Positions 59,167 through 64,000 of a stretch of DNA of 64,000 bases are shown here, one piece after another; position 1 is the first letter of the stretch; each line of letters begins with the position of its first letter. This DNA comes from Eikenella glucosivorans (GTDB lineage Bacteria; Pseudomonadota; Gammaproteobacteria; Burkholderiales; Neisseriaceae): contig NZ_JACSGR010000005.1 of the NCBI RefSeq assembly GCF_016025525.2, positions 62,001 through 126,000 of the forward strand. The letters run 5' to 3'. Both the position numbers and the translations under genes were made by a program. Under the pieces are notes generated by a model, which was given only the letters and a program-made list of their open reading frames with translations, was not told where the DNA came from and did no database searches.

Positions 59167-59577
59167 TCAGCGGTCGCGGCCGGGGTTGTATTTGCGCACG
59201 ATGCGGGTGAGGTCGGATCGGTGGCGGCGGCAGAAGGCGTCGGCTTCGGCGCGGCTGGGGCGGCGTTTCCCGTCTTGGCCGAGCAGGCGGATGGCGGGGT
59301 GTTCGCGCAGCATGGAGGCCACGGGCTCGCTTTCGATTTGTTTGCTGCATTCGCCGTAGCGGGCGAAGCCTTCGTAGACGTTGTTTAGGCGGGTGCGGGT
59401 GTCGATTTCGGCGCGGGCGATGCGCGGGCAGGCGGCGATGAAGGCTTCAAACATGGCGAATTCGCTCAGCACGGTGCGGCATTGCTCGGACGTGGGCGCG
59501 GCCACGGGCTCGGCGGCAGCCAGGGCGGGGAAAAGGGCGGCGAGGAGGAGGGCTGTTTTTAGTTTTAGAGGGTTCAT
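59167..59577 (-). CDS. Small secreted protein with four cysteines
   Basis: 136 aa. The signal peptide MNPLKLKTALLLAALFPALAA is followed by a helical, charged mature part with cysteines at about 33, 49, 77 and 115 that could form two disulfides. Not recognised. Between leuC and the entericidin-like gene on the same strand. Confidence 0.7.
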   Translation of the reverse strand: MNPLKLKTALLLAALFPALAAAEPVAAPTSEQCRTVLSEFAMFEAFIAACPRIARAEIDTRTRLNNVYEGFARYGECSKQIESEPVASMLREHPAIRLLGQDGKRRPSRAEADAFCRRHRSDLTRIVRKYNPGRDR

Positions 59578-59622
59578 GGGTTTAATCTGTTGCGTGGTTG
59601 CTTGGATTGGGTATTTTAACTT

Positions 59623-59662
59623 TTTCAGGTAGCCTTTTGGGCTGCATAGAGGCTACCTGAAA
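59623..59662. terminator. Inverted DUS pair after leuC
   Basis: TTTCAGGTAGCCT 59623-59635 and AGGCTACCTGAAA 59650-59662, directly beyond the leuC stop. Confidence 0.6.
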
Positions 59663-59668
59663 AATCCA

Positions 59669-61078
59669 TCAAGCCAGTTGCCGCACATCCACAAAATGCC
59701 CGGCCACGGCCGCCGCCGCCGCCATCGCGGGGCTGACGAGGTGCGTCCTGCCACCGTTGCCCTGCCGCCCTTCAAAGTTGCGGTTGGAGGTGGAGGCGCA
59801 GCGTTCTTTCGGCGCGAGGCGGTCGGCGTTCATCGCCAGACACATGGAGCAGCCCGGTTCGCGCCATTCAAAGCCCGCTTCGGTGAAGATTTTGTCCAGC
59901 CCTTCGGCTTCGGCCTGCTTTTTTACCAAACCCGAACCCGGCACCACCAGCACGCGGTTCACGCTGTCCGCTTTTTTGCGCCCTTTGGCCACGGCGGCGG
60001 CTTCGCGCAAATCTTCGATGCGGCTGTTGGTGCACGAGCCGATGAACACCACGTCCACGGGGATTTGGTTCAGCGGCGTGCCGGCCTGCAAGCCCATATA
60101 TTCCAAGGCGCGTTCCATGCCGCCGCGTTTCACCGGGTCGGCTTCGTCGGCGGGATTCGGCACTTTGCCGTCCACGCCCAGCACCATTTCGGGCGATGTG
60201 CCCCACGTTACCTGCGGCTCGATGTCTTCGGCGCGGAAGTTGTACACTTTGTCGAATTGCGCGCCGTCGTCCGACACCAGCGTGCGCCAGTAGGCCACGG
60301 CTTTGTCCCAATCTTCGCCTTTGGGCGCGAGCGGGCGGCCTTGCACATAATCGATTGTGGTTTGATCCACCGCCACCAAGCCGCTGCGCGCGCCCGCTTC
60401 AATCGCCATATTGCACAGGGTCATGCGGCCCTCCATGCTCAGGCTGCGGATGGCGTCGCCGCCGAACTCGATAGCATAGCCCGTGCCGCCCGCCGTGCCG
60501 ATTTGGCCGATGATATAGAGCGCGATGTCTTTGGCGGTTACGCCCGGTTTCAGGCTGCCTGAAACTTCAATCAGCATGGATTTGGACTTTTTGGCGGTGA
60601 TGCACTGGGTAGCCATGGTGTGCTCCACTTCGCTGGTGCCGATGCCGTGCGCCAGCGCGCCGAACGCGCCGTGGGTGCTGGTGTGCGAGTCGCCGCAAAC
60701 CACGGTCATGCCCGGCAGCGTCGCGCCCTGCTCGGGGCCCATCACATGCACGATGCCTTGGCCTTTGTCCATAAAGGGGAAGTAGGCCAGTGCGCCGAAT
60801 TCTTTGATGTTTTTGTCCAAAGTGTCCACTTGCAGCTTGGAAATCGGGTCTTTGATGCCTTCGTCCCAATGGTCGGTGGGCGTGTTGTGGTCAGCGGTGG
60901 ACACCACGCTGTCGATACGCCACAGCTTGCGTCCTGCCATTTTCAAGCCTTCAAAGGCCTGCGGGCTGGTCACTTCGTGCACCAGATGGCGGTCGATATA
61001 GAGAAGGACGGTGCCGTCTTCTTCTTGATGGACAATATGGCTGTTCCAGAGTTTGTCGTAGAGGGTTTGCGGGGTCAT
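59669..61078 (-). CDS. leuC: 3-isopropylmalate dehydratase large subunit
   Basis: A 469-aa aconitase-family enzyme, from ATG 61078 (MTPQTLYDKLWNSHIV). 4Fe-4S ligands lie in FIGSCTNSR and PGCSMCLAMN; CGDSHTSTHGAFGALAHG and RNFEGRQG are also present. It isomerises 2- to 3-isopropylmalate with LeuD. An internal DUS variant (AGGCTGCCTGAAA, about 60554) is translated. The AT-rich 199-bp gap upstream, shared with recD, presumably holds the leu promoter. Confidence 0.96.
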   Translation of the reverse strand: MTPQTLYDKLWNSHIVHQEEDGTVLLYIDRHLVHEVTSPQAFEGLKMAGRKLWRIDSVVSTADHNTPTDHWDEGIKDPISKLQVDTLDKNIKEFGALAYFPFMDKGQGIVHVMGPEQGATLPGMTVVCGDSHTSTHGAFGALAHGIGTSEVEHTMATQCITAKKSKSMLIEVSGSLKPGVTAKDIALYIIGQIGTAGGTGYAIEFGGDAIRSLSMEGRMTLCNMAIEAGARSGLVAVDQTTIDYVQGRPLAPKGEDWDKAVAYWRTLVSDDGAQFDKVYNFRAEDIEPQVTWGTSPEMVLGVDGKVPNPADEADPVKRGGMERALEYMGLQAGTPLNQIPVDVVFIGSCTNSRIEDLREAAAVAKGRKKADSVNRVLVVPGSGLVKKQAEAEGLDKIFTEAGFEWREPGCSMCLAMNADRLAPKERCASTSNRNFEGRQGNGGRTHLVSPAMAAAAAVAGHFVDVRQLA

Positions 61079-61277
61079 CATTGTGTTCCGGTTGGGTTGT
61101 TTTTTGCGCATTATGCACATAATGTCTAAATTTAGCAAGATTTCTGAGAAAATAAAGTTTAGAAATAGTTTATGGTGAGATATTTATACTTTTTGTCTAA
61201 TTTGAATTGGCGCGTGTGTTCGTGATTTCCTGCTTATATAATAACGCCCTAGCAAATCCAAAAGGCTACCTGAAAAC

Positions 61278-62984
61278 ATGAGCTCCGAAACCCTGTCCCT
61301 GGCCGCACAGGCCGCTGCCGAAGTATTGCAACGCCTGGCGCCGCAGGCCGCCGCGCCCGTATTGCCGCTGTTGGGTGAATTGTTTGCCGCACAGGAAGGC
61401 GGCCACAGCTACATCACGCTCACGCCGCAGCAGGCCGATGAGCTGCGCCAAGCCGCGCCGATTGTGGGCGATGGCGCGGGCTTCACGCCGCTGGTGTTGC
61501 GCGGGCGCAAGCTGTTTGGCGGGCGGCTGTTTGCGCTGGAGCAAGATGTGGCTGCCGAACTCAAGCGGATTGCCCGCGGCCGGGTGGGGCTACCTGAAAA
61601 CGCCTGGTTGCGGCAGCGCTTGCAGGCCTGGTTTCCCGATGCGGGCTACGACGGGCAGCGGCTGGCGGCCGCGCTGGCGGTATTGCAGCCGCTGATGCTG
61701 GTAAACGGCGGGCCGGGCACGGGCAAAACCACTACTGTGGCGCGCCTGTTGGCCCTGCTGTGCCACGATGCCGACAGTCTGCCGCGTATCGCGCTCACCG
61801 CGCCCACCGGCAAAGCTGCCGCGCACCTCACCCGTTCCCTGCACCGTGCACTGCAATCCTTCGATATCGGCGATGAAGCCGTGCGGCAGCACCTCACCGC
61901 GTTGGAAGGACAAACTGTCCACCGCCTGCTGCGCCTGGGCGGCAGCAACGGCCGTCCACAGTTTAACCGCGAACAGCCGCTGCCTTTTGACATTATCGTG
62001 GCCGACGAAGCCTCGATGCTGGATTTGCCGCTGCTGCACCAATTATTGTGTGCCGTGCCGGAACATGGCCGGCTGATTTTGCTGGGCGACGAAAATCAGC
62101 TGCCGCCGGTGGGCATCGGCGCGGTGCTGCCCGTATTGGCGCAGCCCACCGTGCTCACTGCCGACCAAGCCGCGCAGCTGGCCGACTGGCTTGGCGGCAG
62201 CATGCCTTTTGCCGTAAGCGGCAATCCGCCGCCCTTGGCCGGCAACGTGGCGCGGCTGGAGCGCAGCCACCGTTTCGACCCGCAACGCGGCGTGGGCGCA
62301 TTGGCGCAGGCGGTGGTGGCCGGGAATGCGGAAGGTGCCGCGGCTGCATTTGAGCGTTTCCCCGCAGAGCTGCTGAGGCTACCTGAAAATCTGGCCGACT
62401 TGGCGCGCGCGTTTGCCAAACGCCATACTGGCTATTGGCAGGCGGTGGCAGGCGGCGATGCGGCAGCCTGCTTTGCCGAGCAGCAGCGGCTGGTGGTGTT
62501 GGCGGCACGGCGCGAGCAGGCGGCGCAATTCAACCGCGAATACCTGCGCCTGCTGGCCGCACAGGGCAGGGCGGCGCAGGGCTGGTTTGCCGGGCAGGTG
62601 CTGATGGTGGCGGAAAACGATTATGCGGTGAAGGTATTTAACGGCGACATCGGCATCGTGCTGCCGCAGGGCGAGGGGCTGGCCGCCTTCTTCCCCGACG
62701 CGGGCGGCTTCCGCGCCGTGGCGCTGAGCCGCCTGCCCGCGCACGACACGGCCTTCGCCATGACGGTGCACAAAAGCCAGGGCTCGGAATACGAAGAGGT
62801 GTGGCTCTTGGGCGATGAAACCGGTTCGGCGCTGTTTGACCGCACGCTGCTCTACACCGCGGTTACCCGCGCCCGCGAGCGCTTCGGCTATGCCGGCAGC
62901 ATGGCCGTGCTGGAAGAAGCGGTGCGGCGCAAAAACAGCCGGCGCACCGGGCTGGGCGAAGCTTTGGCGCACCCGGCGGCATAG
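61278..62984 (+). CDS. recD: Exodeoxyribonuclease V alpha subunit (RecD helicase)
   Basis: A 568-aa SF1 helicase with motif I GGPGTGKTTTVARLLALL, motif II VADEASMLDL, GDENQLPPVGIG, and C-terminal MTVHKSQGSEYEEVWLL and LLYTAVTRARE. It is part of RecBCD, processing double-strand ends for recombination and affecting transformation. recB and recC are not in the window. A DUS ends two bases before the ATG (61263-61275), exactly as at murU, and another (62376-62388) is translated as RLPEN. Confidence 0.95.
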   Translation: MSSETLSLAAQAAAEVLQRLAPQAAAPVLPLLGELFAAQEGGHSYITLTPQQADELRQAAPIVGDGAGFTPLVLRGRKLFGGRLFALEQDVAAELKRIARGRVGLPENAWLRQRLQAWFPDAGYDGQRLAAALAVLQPLMLVNGGPGTGKTTTVARLLALLCHDADSLPRIALTAPTGKAAAHLTRSLHRALQSFDIGDEAVRQHLTALEGQTVHRLLRLGGSNGRPQFNREQPLPFDIIVADEASMLDLPLLHQLLCAVPEHGRLILLGDENQLPPVGIGAVLPVLAQPTVLTADQAAQLADWLGGSMPFAVSGNPPPLAGNVARLERSHRFDPQRGVGALAQAVVAGNAEGAAAAFERFPAELLRLPENLADLARAFAKRHTGYWQAVAGGDAAACFAEQQRLVVLAARREQAAQFNREYLRLLAAQGRAAQGWFAGQVLMVAENDYAVKVFNGDIGIVLPQGEGLAAFFPDAGGFRAVALSRLPAHDTAFAMTVHKSQGSEYEEVWLLGDETGSALFDRTLLYTAVTRARERFGYAGSMAVLEEAVRRKNSRRTGLGEALAHPAA

Positions 62985-62999
62985 TGCGGCACATGAAAG

Positions 63000-63038
63000 A
63001 GGCTACCTGAAAACCGGATGGCGTTTTTCAGGTAGCCT
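63000..63038. terminator. Inverted DUS pair after recD
   Basis: AGGCTACCTGAAA 63000-63012 and complement 63026-63038. Confidence 0.65.
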
Positions 63039-63088
63039 CATTGCCGTTTCCAAGCCGCAACGGTGCGTTTGATTTTTCAGGTAGCCTT

Positions 63089-63156
63089 ATATGGCGGATT
63101 AACATCTTGTCGATGCAAGGCGGGCCAAGGCCGTATCGGAAGTTAATCCGCTATAT
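63089..63156. mobile_element. Short Correia-like inverted-repeat element
   Basis: A 68-bp element with 15-bp terminal inverted repeats, ATATGGCGGATTAAC and (complement) ATATAGCGGATTAAC, one mismatch. The ends resemble the TATAG(T/C)GGATTAA termini of neisserial Correia elements. A DUS (63075-63087) abuts its left end, and a partial end-like GATAGCGGATATATGG occurs at about 63182. Confidence 0.65.
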
Positions 63157-63280
63157 CCATTTTCCCGCCATCAGGCCGCGTGATAGCGGATATATGGAAT
63201 GGCGATTTCTGCCGGAAGCGGGCTTGGGTTATCATGCACCCGTCTGCAACCATCCGAAACCAGCGAAAGAAAGCAAAAGC

Positions 63281-63985
63281 ATGATGAAAAAATACCTTGC
63301 CGCCGCCGTGGCCGCCCTGTCCCTTTCCGCCCACGCCGCTCCTGTTTTCAATATGTTCGAACTCGGCGTGCAGCCCGGCCAAACCGCCGCGTATGACGAA
63401 GTCGGCCGCAACAACATCACTGCCTCAGTGCGCGGCGAAAAAGGCACGCTCGCCATGTATTCCGCTAAACGGCGCGACAACCCGGAAATGGCGTATATGT
63501 TTGAAATCTATGCAGATAACGAAGCCTACCAAGTCCACACCCAATCGCCGCAATACAAACATTTCCTGCAAAAATCCCCCGAAATCCTCACCGACCACAA
63601 ACGCCGCATCGCCCTGGAACCGCAGTTTCTCGGCGACAAACGCGTGCGCCAAACCGCCCGCACCATCAACAACTTGGTTATCGTGGACGTGAAACCCGAA
63701 CACGCGCAGGCCTTCAAAGCTATCGTGATGCCCGAAATGGCGCAGTCGCTCAAAGTGGAGCGCGGCGTGCTGGCCATCTATGCCGCCACCGAGCAGGGCA
63801 ACCCCAACCGCTGGTATTTCTACGAGATTTACGAGAGCGAAGCCGCCTACCAATCCCACCGCCGCACGCCGCATTTCCAAGACTATCTGACGCGCACGGC
63901 GGACATGGCGACGAACAAGGAAAGTATCGCCATCACGCCCGCACTGCTGATGAACAAGGGAGGGCTGCGGTTTGAGAATCCGTAA
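63281..63985 (+). CDS. Secreted protein with two ABM (antibiotic biosynthesis monooxygenase-like) domains
   Basis: 234 aa from ATG 63281; the longer frame from 63041 reads through the Correia-like element. Signal peptide MMKKYLAAAVAALSLSAHA. Two ferredoxin-like ABM repeats follow: one about 28-118 (FELGVQPGQTAAYDEVGRNN, MYSAKRRDNPEMAYMFEIYADNEAYQVH, in pieces). The second is about 133-222 (VDVKPEHAQAFKAIVMPEM, YAATEQGNPNRWYFYEIYESEAAYQSH, in pieces). ABM domains occur in quinol oxygenases and haem-degrading enzymes; export to the periplasm is unusual for that. Activity unknown. Confidence 0.8.
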   Translation: MMKKYLAAAVAALSLSAHAAPVFNMFELGVQPGQTAAYDEVGRNNITASVRGEKGTLAMYSAKRRDNPEMAYMFEIYADNEAYQVHTQSPQYKHFLQKSPEILTDHKRRIALEPQFLGDKRVRQTARTINNLVIVDVKPEHAQAFKAIVMPEMAQSLKVERGVLAIYAATEQGNPNRWYFYEIYESEAAYQSHRRTPHFQDYLTRTADMATNKESIAITPALLMNKGGLRFENP

Positions 63986-64000
63986 AGCCAACACGTTCAG

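Overview
The window is about 64 kb of GC-rich DNA from a member of the Neisseriaceae, most likely Eikenella. The strongest evidence is the 13-mer AGGCTACCTGAAA and its complement, present in dozens of copies. This matches the Eikenella dialect of the neisserial DNA uptake sequence (DUS). Gene content agrees: pilT-pilU, paired bfrA/bfrB, a single-parvulin SurA, TadA with a TfoX-like N-terminus, and dispersed leuC/leuD/leuB. No rRNA, CRISPR array, transposase or phage gene was found.

Layout. 1-9 kb: pbpG (cut by the window edge), amgK, divergent lptD-surA, alr, scpB, dinB. 10-17 kb: a secreted protein with an internal duplication and a nearby remnant of the same domain, an O-methyltransferase-like gene, murU, rarD, pilT-pilU. 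17-27 kb: an MFS exporter, a FabH-like synthase, greB, bfrA-bfrB, a GST, rph, rluE, nnrD. 27-34 kb: the lon-hupB-ppiD block and divergent glnA. 34-43 kb: asparaginase, fkpA, nagZ, a DUF815 ATPase, ppiB, yceI, ppiA, ybiT and small membrane proteins. 43.1-44.5 kb: an AT-rich island of small unknown genes bracketed by a 12-bp direct repeat. 44.5-53.6 kb: arfA, tadA, nth, mltD, a YafS-like methyltransferase, tRNA-Ser, a transsulfuration enzyme and two PepSY proteins. 53.6-64 kb: leuB, leuD and leuC separated by small genes, then recD and a two-domain ABM protein.

Functional themes. Outer-membrane biogenesis and periplasmic folding are heavily represented (lptD, surA, ppiD, fkpA, ppiA). So is peptidoglycan turnover and recycling (pbpG, amgK, murU, nagZ, mltD, alr): NagZ, AmgK and MurU are steps of the route that returns MurNAc to UDP-MurNAc. 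Iron storage, type IV pilus retraction and leucine synthesis complete the chromosomal core.

Non-coding structure is the most unusual aspect. Inverted DUS pairs follow most genes as apparent terminators. A composite repeat (DUS plus an AGCTTCAACGnAGTT module plus a variable hairpin plus TTTCTGCGAAGCTAAA) recurs at about ten intergenic sites, several directly ahead of start codons. Two MITE-like elements and one short Correia-like element are also present. arfA carries a 12-bp-arm hairpin inside its reading frame, as expected for expression from non-stop mRNA.
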